From Lachnospiraceae bacterium (GTDB lineage: Bacteria; Bacillota; Clostridia; Lachnospirales; Lachnospiraceae), in contig AP025573.1 of assembly GCA_022845895.1 (NCBI GenBank), positions 1,088,501 to 1,152,500 of the forward strand: a stretch of DNA of 64,000 nt, written 5' to 3'. The notes beneath the pieces were generated by a model, which saw nothing but the letters and a program-made list of their open reading frames with translations, was not told the origin of the DNA and made no database searches. Every line of letters starts with the position of its first letter. Position 1 is the stretch's first letter. Shown one piece after another: positions 24,729 through 33,782 of the stretch. Position numbers and translations under genes: made by a program.

Positions 24729-26471
24729 ATGGAAAATATTAATCTTAAAATTAATGGACTCGACGTATCCGCTCCTGCCGGTTCTACTATCCTTGAAGCG
24801 GCCCGGCTGGCAGGAATCAAGATTCCGACGCTGTGTTTCCTGAAGGAGATCAACGAAATCGGAGCCTGCCGGATGTGTATCGTAGAGGTAAAGGGAGCAA
24901 GAAACCTTGTTGCGGCGTGTGTACACCCGATCAATGAAGGGATGGAAGTATATACGAACACGCCTCAGCTCATTGCATCCAGAAGGAGGACGCTTCAGCT
25001 TCTGCTGTCCAACCATGACCAGCAGTGCCTGTCATGCGTACGAAGCGGTGACTGTGAGCTGCAGCAGCTGTGCAAGGAGTATGGCGTGGATGATGCCCAC
25101 TATTACGAGGGTGAGACGACACACTATGAACTGGATGAAACTGCGGCCCATATGGTACGTGACAATAATAAATGTATCCTTTGCCGCCGCTGTGTTGCAA
25201 CATGTGAGAAGACCCAGGGAATCGGTGTTATCGGCGCAAATAACCGTGGATTTGACACGATGATCGGCTCTGCCTTCGAGATGGGACTTGGAGATACGAG
25301 CTGCGTATCTTGCGGACAGTGTATCGCAGTCTGTCCTACCGGCGCGCTGTATGAGAAGGACTACACGCAGCAGATTCTGGATGCGATTGCCGACCCGGAT
25401 AAATACGTGGTCGTGCAGACCGCTCCTTCTGTCCGCGCTGGACTTGGCGAAGAATTCGGCTACCCGATGGGGACGGATGTAGAAGGCAAGATGGCAGCAG
25501 CGTTAAGGAGAGTCGGTTTTGACAAGGTATTTGATACGGACTGGGCAGCCGACCTTACGATTATGGAAGAAGCCACGGAGCTTCTAGACAGGGTCAAGAA
25601 CGGCGGAGTGCTGCCGCTTATCACCTCCTGTTCACCGGGATGGATCAAGTATTGCGAGCATTACTTCCCAGATATGACAGAACATCTGTCAAGCTGTAAG
25701 TCGCCGCAGCAGATGTTCGGCGCCATGCTGAAGACATACTTTGCTGAAAAAGAAGGCATCGATCCGAAGAAGATCGTATCTGTCAGCGTGATGCCATGTA
25801 CGGCCAAGAAGTTCGAAATCGGGCGTGATGACCAGGATGCTGCCGGAGTTCCGGATGTGGATATCGCCATCACGACAAGGGAGCTGGCAAGGCTGATCAA
25901 ACGCAGCGGCATTGAATTTACGATGCTGCCGGATGAGAAGTTCGACGACCCGATGGGAGAATCCACAGGTGCAGCCGTCATCTTCGGCGCTACCGGCGGT
26001 GTTATGGAAGCTGCGCTTCGTACGGCGGTTGAAGTCCTCACAGGCGAAGAGCTTGCGAACCTGGACTTCACGGATGTCCGTGGCACGGAAGGTGTAAAAG
26101 AGGCATCTTACAACGTGGCAGGCATGGATGTGAAAGTAGCTGTCGCATCCGGACTTGGCAACGCCAGGACACTTCTCGACAAGGTGAAGTCAGGTGAAGC
26201 GGATTATCACTTTATTGAAATCATGGGATGTCCGGGCGGATGTGTAAACGGAGGCGGACAGCCACAGGTATCCGGCGATGTGCGTAACTTCACGGATGTA
26301 AGAGGAATCCGAGCAAGTGTATTGTATAACAACGACGCGGCCAAACCAATCCGCAAGTCACATGAGAATCCGGCCATCAAGAAGCTTTATGAGGAATATC
26401 TTGGTGAACCAGGAAGCCATAAGGCACATGAGACATTACATACAAGCTATGTAAAACGTTCCGTCAATTAG
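24729..26471 (+). CDS. hndD: [FeFe]-hydrogenase catalytic subunit (HndD/HydA)
   Basis: A 580-residue catalytic subunit. The N-terminal 2Fe-2S domain (CFLKEINEIGACRMCIVEV) is followed by the His-ligated 4Fe-4S (H..C..C..C in HDQQCLSCVRSGDCELQQLC) and two 4Fe-4S clusters (CILCRRCVATCEK, CVSCGQCIAVCP). All H-cluster loops are intact: TSCSPGW (299-305), MPCTAKKFE (C357) and EIMGCPGGCVNGGG (C501, C505). The SCSPGW variant has serine where many enzymes have a second cysteine. It reduces protons or oxidises H2. The ATG at 24729 has GGAGGA at the correct distance; the ATG at 24720 overlaps that ribosome site. Confidence 0.95.
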   Translation: MENINLKINGLDVSAPAGSTILEAARLAGIKIPTLCFLKEINEIGACRMCIVEVKGARNLVAACVHPINEGMEVYTNTPQLIASRRRTLQLLLSNHDQQCLSCVRSGDCELQQLCKEYGVDDAHYYEGETTHYELDETAAHMVRDNNKCILCRRCVATCEKTQGIGVIGANNRGFDTMIGSAFEMGLGDTSCVSCGQCIAVCPTGALYEKDYTQQILDAIADPDKYVVVQTAPSVRAGLGEEFGYPMGTDVEGKMAAALRRVGFDKVFDTDWAADLTIMEEATELLDRVKNGGVLPLITSCSPGWIKYCEHYFPDMTEHLSSCKSPQQMFGAMLKTYFAEKEGIDPKKIVSVSVMPCTAKKFEIGRDDQDAAGVPDVDIAITTRELARLIKRSGIEFTMLPDEKFDDPMGESTGAAVIFGATGGVMEAALRTAVEVLTGEELANLDFTDVRGTEGVKEASYNVAGMDVKVAVASGLGNARTLLDKVKSGEADYHFIEIMGCPGGCVNGGGQPQVSGDVRNFTDVRGIRASVLYNNDAAKPIRKSHENPAIKKLYEEYLGEPGSHKAHETLHTSYVKRSVN

Positions 26472-26495
26472 CGGATATAAAAGTTCAGATTACAG

Positions 26496-26537
26496 AGGAT
26501 GCCCTGCAGGCCGTGAGAGGCCGGGGCATCCTTTTTT
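26496..26537 (+). terminator. Rho-independent terminator of the hydrogenase operon
   Basis: AGGATGCCC at 26496 pairs with GGGGCATCC ending at about 26532, with an inner AGGCC/GGCC stem. A run of six T (26532-26537) follows. It lies 25 bases after hndD. Confidence 0.85.
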
Positions 26538-26569
26538 CCAGACGGAAAGCAGATATATATGTGGAGATA

Positions 26570-26597
26570 TTGACAAAGGGTCCAGGTATTGTATAAT
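26570..26597 (+). promoter_or_regulatory. Strong sigma-A promoter of glycerol dehydrogenase
   Basis: A perfect TTGACA (26570-26575) and perfect TATAAT (26592-26597) are separated by 16 bases. The start codon lies 45 bases further at 26642. Confidence 0.9.
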
Positions 26598-26641
26598 TAA
26601 GACGTGTTAAAAAAATAACAATACAAACGGAGGTACATGAC

Positions 26642-27736
26642 ATGGCACAGATTATTGGAAGTCCAAGCAGATATATTCAGGGAAAAGGGGAGCTGAAAAA
26701 CCTCTGCACATATGCGTCCAACTATGGAAGCAGGTTATTCATCCTCACGAGCGTATCCGGAAGGAAACGAGTAGAGCCGTCTATACAGGCTGGAATGGAC
26801 GGCACAGGAGTGGAGACCGTGTATGAATCCTTTAATAGAGAGTGCAGCATGAACGAAATCAACCGCGTTATGGAGGCGGCGAAGGAGGCAGAGTGCGATA
26901 TGATTGCCGGTGTCGGGGGCGGAAAGATACATGACACGGCCAAGGCGGTCGCGCATTATATGGATAAAGCGGTTATCATCGTGCCGACCATTGCGTCTAC
27001 CGACGCGCCTTGCAGTGCACTCTCGGTCATTTATTCGGACGAAGGTGTGTTTGACAAGTATCTGTTCCTTCCGGCCAGCCCTAACGCAGTACTTGTAGAT
27101 ACGGAAGTGGTAAGCAAAGCACCCACCAGACTTCTCGTGGCCGGAATGGGAGATGCCCTTGCAACATACTTCGAGGCAAGAGCGTGCAGTCAGTCGTCTG
27201 CGGTAAACTGCGTAGGAGGCAGGAGTACGCTGGCAGCGATGGCACTCGCCAGACTCTGTTATGAGACGCTTCTGGAGAATGGAGTCAGTGCCGCGCTGGC
27301 AGTGACGGAAAATGTATGTACGAAAGCAGTGGAACATGTCATTGAAGCGAACACATACTTATCCGGAATTGGGTTTGAAAGCGGCGGTCTTGCCGGGGCC
27401 CATGCCATACATAACGGTCTGACTGCAATAGAGGAGACCCATGCCATGTACCACGGGGAGAAAGTGGCGTTCGGCACACTCGTACAGCTCGTGCTTGAGA
27501 ATGCGGACTCCAGGGAGATAGAGGATGTAGTTGACTTCTGCAACGCGGTCGGACTGCCGACGACGCTTGCACAGCTCGGAATCAAAGAAGTAAAGGCAGA
27601 GCAGATTATGGAAGTGGCAGAACTTGCCGCCGCAGAAGGAGACACACTCGGCAATATGCCATTTGCCGTGACGCCGGAAGATGTATATGCGGCAATTATG
27701 GCAGCCGATGCCATAGGCAGAAATTACGCACAATAA
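26642..27736 (+). CDS. gldA: Glycerol dehydrogenase (iron-containing alcohol dehydrogenase family)
   Basis: A 364-residue NAD-dependent enzyme converting glycerol to dihydroxyacetone. The family start MAQIIGSPSRYIQGKGELKNL, the NAD-binding GVGGGKIHDTAKAVA and VPTIASTDAPCSALSVIY are present. Metal ligands fall in GMGDALATYFEARA, GAHAIHNGLTA and YHGEKVAFG. Length matches GldA. A consensus promoter directs it and GGAGGTACATGAC precedes the ATG. It may share a transcript with the HAD phosphatase 14 bases downstream. Confidence 0.93.
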   Translation: MAQIIGSPSRYIQGKGELKNLCTYASNYGSRLFILTSVSGRKRVEPSIQAGMDGTGVETVYESFNRECSMNEINRVMEAAKEAECDMIAGVGGGKIHDTAKAVAHYMDKAVIIVPTIASTDAPCSALSVIYSDEGVFDKYLFLPASPNAVLVDTEVVSKAPTRLLVAGMGDALATYFEARACSQSSAVNCVGGRSTLAAMALARLCYETLLENGVSAALAVTENVCTKAVEHVIEANTYLSGIGFESGGLAGAHAIHNGLTAIEETHAMYHGEKVAFGTLVQLVLENADSREIEDVVDFCNAVGLPTTLAQLGIKEVKAEQIMEVAELAAAEGDTLGNMPFAVTPEDVYAAIMAADAIGRNYAQ

Positions 27737-27750
27737 CAGAGGTGAATCTG

Positions 27751-28398
27751 ATGGATTACAAATATATTTTATTTGACCTGGATGGAACGGTCACAGATCC
27801 GGGTATCGGTATTACAAATTCCGTCATGCACGCTTTGAAAAAATTCGGCATAATAGAAGACGACAGAAGAGTGCTGTACAAATTTATCGGGCCTCCGCTA
27901 TCGGAATCATTTCAGCAATTCTACCAATTCTCCGAGGAAGACGCCCTCCTTGGAATCGAGTATTACCGCGAATATTTCACGGAGAGAGGAATATTTGAGA
28001 ATGTAGTGTATGAAGGCATGGAAGAGTTGCTGGCTGCTTTGGTGGAGCGCGGAATGGAGCTGATTATAGCGACGTCGAAGCCGGAGGCATTTGCCAGGCA
28101 GATACTGGAGCACTTCCGCCTGGACAGGTATTTTGCTTTTATCGCCGGGGCAACGATGGATGAGAAAAGGGTAAAGAAAGCGGAAGTGATTGCGTATGCT
28201 CTCAATAGCCGCGGCATTCGTGATTTGTCCAGAGTGCTCATGATAGGGGACAGGAAACACGATGTCATCGGCGCACACAAGACAGGTGTCGATGTCATGG
28301 GCGTGTTATATGGATACGGGAGCCGTGAAGAGCTTGAAGAAGCTGGTGCGGATTATATTGCAGAAAATGTTGGAGACATTAAAAAGTTTCTGTCCTGA
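27751..28398 (+). CDS. HAD-family hydrolase, phosphoglycolate phosphatase-like
   Basis: A 215-residue HAD subfamily IA phosphatase. Motif I is FDLDGTVTDPG with nucleophile D9, motif II ATSKPEAFA, and motif III/IV MIGDRKHDVIGAHKTGVDVMGVLYGYG. The helical cap sits between motif I and II. The substrate (phosphoglycolate, pyrophosphate or a sugar phosphate) cannot be read. The ATG at 27751 has AGAGGTG before it; a GTG at 27742 overlaps that site. The following 146 bases show no gene. Confidence 0.85.
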   Translation: MDYKYILFDLDGTVTDPGIGITNSVMHALKKFGIIEDDRRVLYKFIGPPLSESFQQFYQFSEEDALLGIEYYREYFTERGIFENVVYEGMEELLAALVERGMELIIATSKPEAFARQILEHFRLDRYFAFIAGATMDEKRVKKAEVIAYALNSRGIRDLSRVLMIGDRKHDVIGAHKTGVDVMGVLYGYGSREELEEAGADYIAENVGDIKKFLS

Positions 28399-28544
28399 AT
28401 TGAAAGAAAACAGTGAAAACCCCGTAAAACCGAGGACGCAAACGCTAGTTGCGGCAGAACTACGCAAACGCAACATGAAATTGCTGGAGGTTTACACCAT
28501 GCAATCGTATGATAAATCCATAAAAACTGAAGGAGGAATTCAAA

Positions 28545-29423
28545 ATGGGTTTTGCGGAGAATTTACAATTTATGAGGTGGAAAAAAGGATATACGCAGGA
28601 ACAGATAGCAGAGCAGCTTCAAGTGTCGAGGCAGTCGGTATCAAAGTGGGAGTCGGGAGGGAGCTTTCCTGAGATGGATAAGCTGCTCCAGTTGAGCGAA
28701 CTGTTCCAGTGCAGCATGGATGTGCTCGTGCAGGGGGATGCAAGAGCTTCATATGTGGAAGAACATGAGGAATACGATAAGCATATGAATGAATACAGCA
28801 GGGCAGTCACATCAGGGGTGGGGCTCCTGCTGTTCGGAACGGCGGTGTATGAACTGTTGTCAGGGGTATATGTGGCAGAAAAGTTCTGCGATATGCTCTT
28901 TATGTTTTTTGTCGTAGCTGCCGTGCTTATATTTGTCGTCCAAGGTATGAAGCACAGCGCATTCACGAAAAAATACCCGGTCGTAGGAAACGTTTATACG
29001 GACAAAGAAACGGATGCGTTTCAAAAGCGGTACATAACCATGTGTGCGGCTGGAATTGGGCTTCTCTTTTGCGGATTCATCTTTGAGCTTGGCATGGACG
29101 GCGTAGCCTTGCCGCCCCGGTTCAATGAGGAGGCCGTGCATGGCGTGTTCATGCTCATCGTCACGGCAGCGGCTTCATTGCTCGTGTATGCAGGTATGCA
29201 GAAAAAGAAGTACAGCGTAAATGACTATAATGATGAAAATGTGCCGGGCAAAGACAAGAAGCTGATAGGCAGGATCTGCGGTACCATCATGATGGCTGCC
29301 GCTATCGTATTTCTGCTTGGAGGGTTTCTTGCCAATGCATGGAACGTATCATGGGTCGCGTTTCCGGTCGGAGGAATCTTGTGCGGCATCGTGAGCACGC
29401 TGCTGGTGAGGGAGAGGAAGTAG
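28545..29423 (+). CDS. XRE-family regulator with six membrane segments
   Basis: A 292-residue membrane-anchored regulator. The N-terminal helix-turn-helix (FAENLQFMRWKKGYTQEQIAEQLQVSRQSVSKWESGGSFPEMDKLLQLSELF) is textbook XRE. From about residue 88 there are six hydrophobic segments, including GVGLLLFGTAVYELLSGVYV and ICGTIMMAAAIVFLLGGFLA. It probably senses a membrane or extracellular signal; genes of this type often act on adjacent transporters, but none is next to it. GAAGGAGGAATTC precedes the start. Confidence 0.82.
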   Translation: MGFAENLQFMRWKKGYTQEQIAEQLQVSRQSVSKWESGGSFPEMDKLLQLSELFQCSMDVLVQGDARASYVEEHEEYDKHMNEYSRAVTSGVGLLLFGTAVYELLSGVYVAEKFCDMLFMFFVVAAVLIFVVQGMKHSAFTKKYPVVGNVYTDKETDAFQKRYITMCAAGIGLLFCGFIFELGMDGVALPPRFNEEAVHGVFMLIVTAAASLLVYAGMQKKKYSVNDYNDENVPGKDKKLIGRICGTIMMAAAIVFLLGGFLANAWNVSWVAFPVGGILCGIVSTLLVRERK

Positions 29424-29707
29424 CTGTCTTATATCTTTTGGAGGATGGCGGCATAACTCAGAGTGCGGATGCCAAACGGCAGAGTGACAAGGGGGACATT
29501 GATTTCAATGTTCCTTCTTTCTTTGCATACGTTTTTTATGATTCGGATGAGCAGAGCTTTGCTGACTGTCACATCTACAGCTATTTGATATCTGAAGCCT
29601 TCTGTTATCAATTATGCGTCGGATTCTATATTAAATCGGTATAATAGATACCTGCCTGTTCTTTGTCAGGAAATGTCGAAAAAGCGGGGAATGTTGAAAA
29701 TGTGGTA
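29424..29707. other. Intergenic spacer without a supported gene
   Basis: The spacer 29424-29775 has a 60-codon minus-strand frame (29611-29429) with no ribosome site and no recognisable similarity. It may be a remnant, but I do not annotate it as a gene. The last part holds a promoter. Near-repeats AATGTCGAAAAAG and AATGTTGAAAATG occur around 29671-29700. Confidence 0.4.
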
Positions 29708-29736
29708 TTGAGCGGGAAAAGAAAATAAGGTACAAT
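29708..29736 (+). promoter_or_regulatory. Sigma-A promoter of the CofE-like gene
   Basis: TTGAGC (29708-29713) and TACAAT (29731-29736) with a 17-base spacer, 40 bases upstream of the start at 29776. Confidence 0.75.
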
Positions 29737-29775
29737 AAAAAAAGATGTAGAAAACAAAGTAAGGAGAAAACTGGT

Positions 29776-30972
29776 ATGGAAAGAAGAGTTGGTACTGTAT
29801 CAAGGGGAATCCGCTGTCCCATCATTCGGGAAGGGGACGACCTTGCACATATTATAGTAGAGAACGTTCTGGGCGCCGCGGAAAGCGAAGGCTTCGCCGT
29901 GCACGACAGAGACGTGGTCGCGGTTACAGAGTCTGTCGTTGCGAGAGCGCACGGCAACTACGCTTCTGTAGACGCAATTGCGCAGGATGTAGAAAATAAG
30001 CTTGGAGGCGGTACGGTAGGAGTCATCTTTCCGATACTGTCCAGGAACCGTTTTTCCATCTGTCTGAAAGGGATTGCCCGCGGGGCCAAAAAAATTGTGC
30101 TTATGCTCAGCTATCCAAGCGATGAGGTTGGTAATGAGCTCGTATCACTGGACCAGCTTGACAAGGCGGGTATCAATCCATATAGCGACGTACTTGATGT
30201 AAAGCGCTACAGGGAGCTGTTCGGAGAGAACATCCATCCCTTTACCGGGGTGGATTATGTCCGTTACTACAGTGACCTGATAAAGAGCGAAGGGGCGGAG
30301 GCCGAGGTTATATTTGCAAACCATCCAAAAGAGATTCTCGCATATACGAAGAAAGTATTGAACTGCGATATCCACAGCAGGGAGAGGACGAAGAGAATCC
30401 TGAAAGAAAATGGCGCGGAAGTTGTGTGCGGCATGGATGATATCCTGACGGCTCCGGTGGATGGAAGCGGTTGTAATGAAGATTATGGGCTGCTCGGATC
30501 CAATAAATCTACGGAAGAGGCGGTAAAGCTCTTTCCGAGGACGGGCAGATGTATGGAACTTGTTCTGGATATACAGAAGCAGATTCTTGATAAGACAGGA
30601 AAGCATGTAGAAGTCATGGTATATGGAGACGGGGCTTTCAAAGACCCTGTCGGAAAGATATGGGAGCTGGCAGATCCGTGCGTATCTGTCGCCAATACTG
30701 AGGGGCTGGAAGGGACACCGAACGAAGTGAAGCTCAAATATCTGGCGGACAATGATTTCAAGGATTTGTCCGGGCAGGCGCTGAAGGATGCCATATCAGA
30801 GCGGATTAAGGAGAAGAAGGAGGACCTGGTCGGAGACATGGCGGCACAGGGTACGACGCCGAGACGGCTGACGGACCTGATTGGCTCGCTGTGCGACCTG
30901 ACAAGCGGTTCAGGAGATAAGGGGACACCGGTAATCCTCGTTCAGGGATATTTTGACAACTATACGTCATAG
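29776..30972 (+). CDS. CofE-like gamma-glutamyl ligase (F420-0:L-glutamate ligase family)
   Basis: A 398-residue protein of the CofE superfamily. Family features are RGIRCPIIREGDDLAHIIVENVLGAA, DRDVVAVTESVVARAHGNY and GGGTVGVIFPILSRNRFSICLKGIARGAKKIVLML. The middle contains NEVKLKYLADNDFKDLSGQ and the C terminus TPRRLTDLIGSLCDLTSGSGDKGTPVILVQG. True CofE adds glutamate to coenzyme F420 in archaea and actinobacteria. No F420 biosynthesis genes are seen here, and anaerobic Firmicutes are not known for F420. The substrate is therefore probably different, and this long form belongs to an uncharacterised branch. AAGGAGAAAACTGGT precedes the ATG. Confidence 0.7.
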   Translation: MERRVGTVSRGIRCPIIREGDDLAHIIVENVLGAAESEGFAVHDRDVVAVTESVVARAHGNYASVDAIAQDVENKLGGGTVGVIFPILSRNRFSICLKGIARGAKKIVLMLSYPSDEVGNELVSLDQLDKAGINPYSDVLDVKRYRELFGENIHPFTGVDYVRYYSDLIKSEGAEAEVIFANHPKEILAYTKKVLNCDIHSRERTKRILKENGAEVVCGMDDILTAPVDGSGCNEDYGLLGSNKSTEEAVKLFPRTGRCMELVLDIQKQILDKTGKHVEVMVYGDGAFKDPVGKIWELADPCVSVANTEGLEGTPNEVKLKYLADNDFKDLSGQALKDAISERIKEKKEDLVGDMAAQGTTPRRLTDLIGSLCDLTSGSGDKGTPVILVQGYFDNYTS

Positions 30973-31023
30973 CCCCTGAAGGATATGAGGTTTTAGTACA
31001 AGAAAAGGTAGGGGAGAAGCCGG

Positions 31024-31632
31024 ATGAAAAGATTAGCTGTCGTTCTATGCATACTGATGATGTGTCTGTCTCTTGCAGCCTGCGGTAAAGACTCCGAAGA
31101 AGGCGGAACGGGTACAACCGGACATAATTCCTCAGAGGGAAAAGGGAATGATTCTGAGGTAGAAGTAAAAGAGGAAAAGGAAACAGAAGATAAAGATGCA
31201 AAAGCCGAAAAAGCCGACAATTCTGTCATATCCGGAACGTCCTGGACAGCGCGTGACGGTTCTTGGATGACATTTGCTGATGAGGAGAATTACGCATGGT
31301 ATCAGGACAGGACTGTCACGGATGATAATTATTACGCCGGTACATATGAATTCTATATAGGAGAAGGCGCCCTGAAGTATCTGACCGTAGATCTGAAAGA
31401 TTACGGCGTCACGGAGGCGGAGATGCAGCGCGTATTTGACAGCAATGAAGAGTATTCTCTGGATAATCTGGTATGCATGACGGCGAGGAACCGTTCTTTT
31501 ATGCTGGACGGTGCGGAGCAGCTTAAAGAGGAGAAGGAAATATCTTATTATGGGTTCATGCTCCAGGATGGCGGCTACCTGGATATCGCCAATATGACGA
31601 CAGGAACCTATTATGGTTTTACAAAAGAATAG
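31024..31632 (+). CDS. Secreted lipoprotein of unknown function
   Basis: A 202-residue lipoprotein. Signal peptide MKRLAVVLCILMMCLSLAAC ends in lipobox LAAC with C20. A low-complexity acidic/lysine linker (about 25-65, GKGNDSEVEVKEEKETEDKDAKAEKAD) connects to a compact domain (SGTSWTARDGSWMTFADEENYAWYQD...). That domain resembles small lipocalin-like lipoproteins common in Lachnospiraceae. Function is unknown. It is 51 bases after the CofE-like gene and 48 before guaA, with GGGGAGAAGCCGG before the start. Confidence 0.75.
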   Translation: MKRLAVVLCILMMCLSLAACGKDSEEGGTGTTGHNSSEGKGNDSEVEVKEEKETEDKDAKAEKADNSVISGTSWTARDGSWMTFADEENYAWYQDRTVTDDNYYAGTYEFYIGEGALKYLTVDLKDYGVTEAEMQRVFDSNEEYSLDNLVCMTARNRSFMLDGAEQLKEEKEISYYGFMLQDGGYLDIANMTTGTYYGFTKE

Positions 31633-31680
31633 AAAGCAAAAGGCTACAATAATGATGAATGTGAGAGAAGGAGACATAAG

Positions 31681-32973
31681 ATGAGACAGGATATGATTGT
31701 GATTCTGGATATGGGAAGTACGGAGAATACCGTGCTGGCGCGGGCAATCCGAGACCTTGGCGTGTACAGCGAGATTCATCCGCATGACATTACGATGGAG
31801 GAGCTTGCCAGGCTTGAGAATGTGAAAGGTATCATATTGAACGGTGGCGAGAACCGTATCGTAGACGGACAGCCGGTGGAAGTAAGGCCGGAACTGTATC
31901 ACTGCGGCTGCCCGGTGATGGCGGCAGACCATCCGACTGCGAAGTGTGAACAGAAGCTCGACGCGCTGCCGGACGAAGAGACGTTGAAAGAATTTGTCTT
32001 TGGAAAGTGCAAAGCAGAGGCGAACTGGAACATGAAGAACTTTATCGAAGACCAGGTTGAGCTGATCCGCCGCCAGGTCGGGGATAAGAAGGTTCTGCTC
32101 GCGCTGTCAGGCGGCGTCGATTCTTCCGTCGTGGCTGCGATGCTGCTGAAAGCTATCGGCAATCAGCTCACCTGTGTTCATGTAAACCACGGACTGATGC
32201 GCAAACATGAATCCGAAGACGTCGTGGAAGTGTTCAAGAACCAGCTTCATGCCAATCTCATATACGTAGACGCGACAGAAAGATTCCTCGGCAAGCTGGA
32301 CGGCGTAGCCGACCCGGAGCAGAAGCGGAAAATCATAGGCGGTGAATTTATCCGGGTCTTTGAAGAGGAGGCGAGGAAACTGGACGGCATCGAATTCCTC
32401 GGCCAGGGCACTATCTATCCCGATATCATCGAGAGCGGCACGAAGACTGCCAAGATGGTCAAATCACATCACAACGTAGGCGGACTGCCGGAGGACCTGC
32501 AGTTTGAACTTGTAGAGCCTCTGAAGCAGCTTTTCAAAGACGAAGTCCGTGCCTGCGGCATCGAGCTTGGCCTGCCTGCGGACATGGTATACCGTCAGCC
32601 GTTCCCCGGCCCCGGTCTTGGCGTTCGATGTCTCGGCGCGATTACGAGGGACAGGCTGGAGGCAGTGCGGGAATCTGACGCTATTCTCCGTGAGGAATTT
32701 GCCGCAGCCGGCCTGGATGAAAAGGTATGGCAGTATTTTACCGTAGTGCCTGACTTCAAGTCTGTCGGCATGAAGAACCATGAGCGGAGCTTCGACTATA
32801 TGGTAATCATCCGCGCCATCAATACGATAGACGCTATGACGGCTACAGTGGAGAAGGTGGACTGGGACGTGCTCGAGAAGATAACGGACAGGATACTGGC
32901 GGAAGTGGGGAATGTGAACAGGGTGTGCTATGATATGAGCCCGAAGCCGCCGGCGACGATAGAGTTCGAATAA
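31681..32973 (+). CDS. guaA: GMP synthase with a shortened, catalytically empty glutaminase domain
   Basis: A 430-residue protein against about 510-525 for normal GuaA. The ATP pyrophosphatase part (SGGVDSS at 143-149, VNHGLMRK, GGEFIRVFEEEA, GQGTIYPDIIESG) and the dimerisation C terminus ending PPATIEFE are complete. The amidotransferase part keeps its first strands (IVILDMGSTENTVLARAIRDLGVYSEIHP, KGIILNGGENRI). It jumps from GCPV to LKEFVFGKCKAEANWNMKNFIED, so the GICYG nucleophile cysteine and the HPE histidine/glutamate are gone. It should use free ammonia, or a separate glutaminase, to aminate XMP. I recall similar short forms in related genera, so this may be a lineage trait rather than decay. 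Confidence 0.88.
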   Translation: MRQDMIVILDMGSTENTVLARAIRDLGVYSEIHPHDITMEELARLENVKGIILNGGENRIVDGQPVEVRPELYHCGCPVMAADHPTAKCEQKLDALPDEETLKEFVFGKCKAEANWNMKNFIEDQVELIRRQVGDKKVLLALSGGVDSSVVAAMLLKAIGNQLTCVHVNHGLMRKHESEDVVEVFKNQLHANLIYVDATERFLGKLDGVADPEQKRKIIGGEFIRVFEEEARKLDGIEFLGQGTIYPDIIESGTKTAKMVKSHHNVGGLPEDLQFELVEPLKQLFKDEVRACGIELGLPADMVYRQPFPGPGLGVRCLGAITRDRLEAVRESDAILREEFAAAGLDEKVWQYFTVVPDFKSVGMKNHERSFDYMVIIRAINTIDAMTATVEKVDWDVLEKITDRILAEVGNVNRVCYDMSPKPPATIEFE

Positions 32974-33030
32974 GAAAAATGTTCGTAGAACCCGCATAAA
33001 CAGGGCGTTTGAAGCGTTTTGTGACTCTAT

Positions 33031-33050
33031 TTGATAACAAATTGATAACA
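33031..33050. repeat. Direct repeats at the guaA-proximal end of the mobile element
   Basis: TTGATAACA at 33031-33039 repeats at 33042-33050, 11 bases apart, about 60 bases after guaA. Short repeats of this form near an element end are typical arm-binding sites of a tyrosine integrase. The end of guaA is a known integration site for genomic islands and conjugative elements. The other att copy is outside the window, so the exact boundary cannot be fixed. Confidence 0.5.
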
Positions 33051-33116
33051 CTGGAAAAAATGCATTTACTCAAAAAATGCGTCAGTGGTTAGCAAGAGAA
33101 GATATTTTAAACCAAC

Positions 33117-33166
33117 AAAAAAGGTCTTACCGAATTGAGTGAAATCAATTTGGTAAGACCTTTTTT
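33117..33166. terminator. Strong bidirectional hairpin terminator
   Basis: AAAAAAGGTCTTACC at 33117-33131 pairs with GGTAAGACCTTTTTT at 33152-33166, with an inner ATTGA/TCAAT stem. U-tracts occur on both strands. It lies immediately after the stop of the minus-strand XRE gene and would insulate it from guaA. Confidence 0.9.
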
Positions 33167-33178
33167 GCGTTGGTAGGT

Positions 33179-33697
33179 TTATTCGCTGTCATTTTGTGTC
33201 TTGGCTTTCCGTTTGGCACGTAAGGCACCGAGGTTTTCCTTAGATTTTGCAGCGTCCATCTGAGGGTAGGTATAACGCCATTGGTCATATTCCTCTTTGG
33301 TAATCTCCCCGGCGTTCAGTTTAGCGGACTGCTCTTGCCATGACTGAAACATATCGAACATGGAAAGATAGGTAGTTCCCTTGCTTTTATCCAGCCGGAG
33401 GCAAGGCTCTCCGTCAATATTGTCGATGTGCAGACCATAGACGTCTTCTAAAGTAAAGAGTGTGTGCATGAGTCCCACATAGCTGTCAATATCAGGAACC
33501 GCCAGTGCCTTAGGCGATACCTCGAAGATTTCAGCCAGTGCGTTCAGATAATTTTCTTTTGGACTGCGGGAACCTTTTTCATATTGTGCGATACGGACAT
33601 CCGCCTGTACATCGTTAAAGCCGAGCATTTTTCCCAGATACTTCTGCGTGAAGCCGTGTAGAAGCCGGAAGTGGTGGATTCTTTCTCCAATAGCCAT
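33179..33697 (-). CDS. XRE-family repressor of the integration module
   Basis: A 172-residue cytoplasmic regulator. The HTH is at the N terminus (IGERIHHFRLLHGFTQKYLGKMLGFNDVQADVRIAQYEKGSRSPKENYLNALAEIFEV). The C-terminal part has a conserved EDVYGLHIDNIDGEPCLRLDKSKG segment seen in such mobile-element regulators. It is divergent from xis-int and four copies of a palindromic operator lie between them. It likely represses excision and its own gene. Ribosome site AGGAGAG precedes the ATG. Confidence 0.85.
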   Translation of the reverse strand: MAIGERIHHFRLLHGFTQKYLGKMLGFNDVQADVRIAQYEKGSRSPKENYLNALAEIFEVSPKALAVPDIDSYVGLMHTLFTLEDVYGLHIDNIDGEPCLRLDKSKGTTYLSMFDMFQSWQEQSAKLNAGEITKEEYDQWRYTYPQMDAAKSKENLGALRAKRKAKTQNDSE

Positions 33698-33782
33698 AGC
33701 AACTCTCCTATCTGTTGATTTAAGCGCACAGCGAGCCGCATAGCTGACAACTTTCTGCGCAATGTTTGATTGATGGATTTAG

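Noticed and set aside
29429..29611. A 60-codon minus-strand frame in the spacer before the CofE-like gene
   Set aside because: No ribosome site, no similarity known to me; may be a remnant but not supportable.
32950..33020. tRNA gene as attachment site
   Set aside because: No cloverleaf or TTCGAATCC-type T-arm is present after guaA; the integration target appears to be the guaA end itself.
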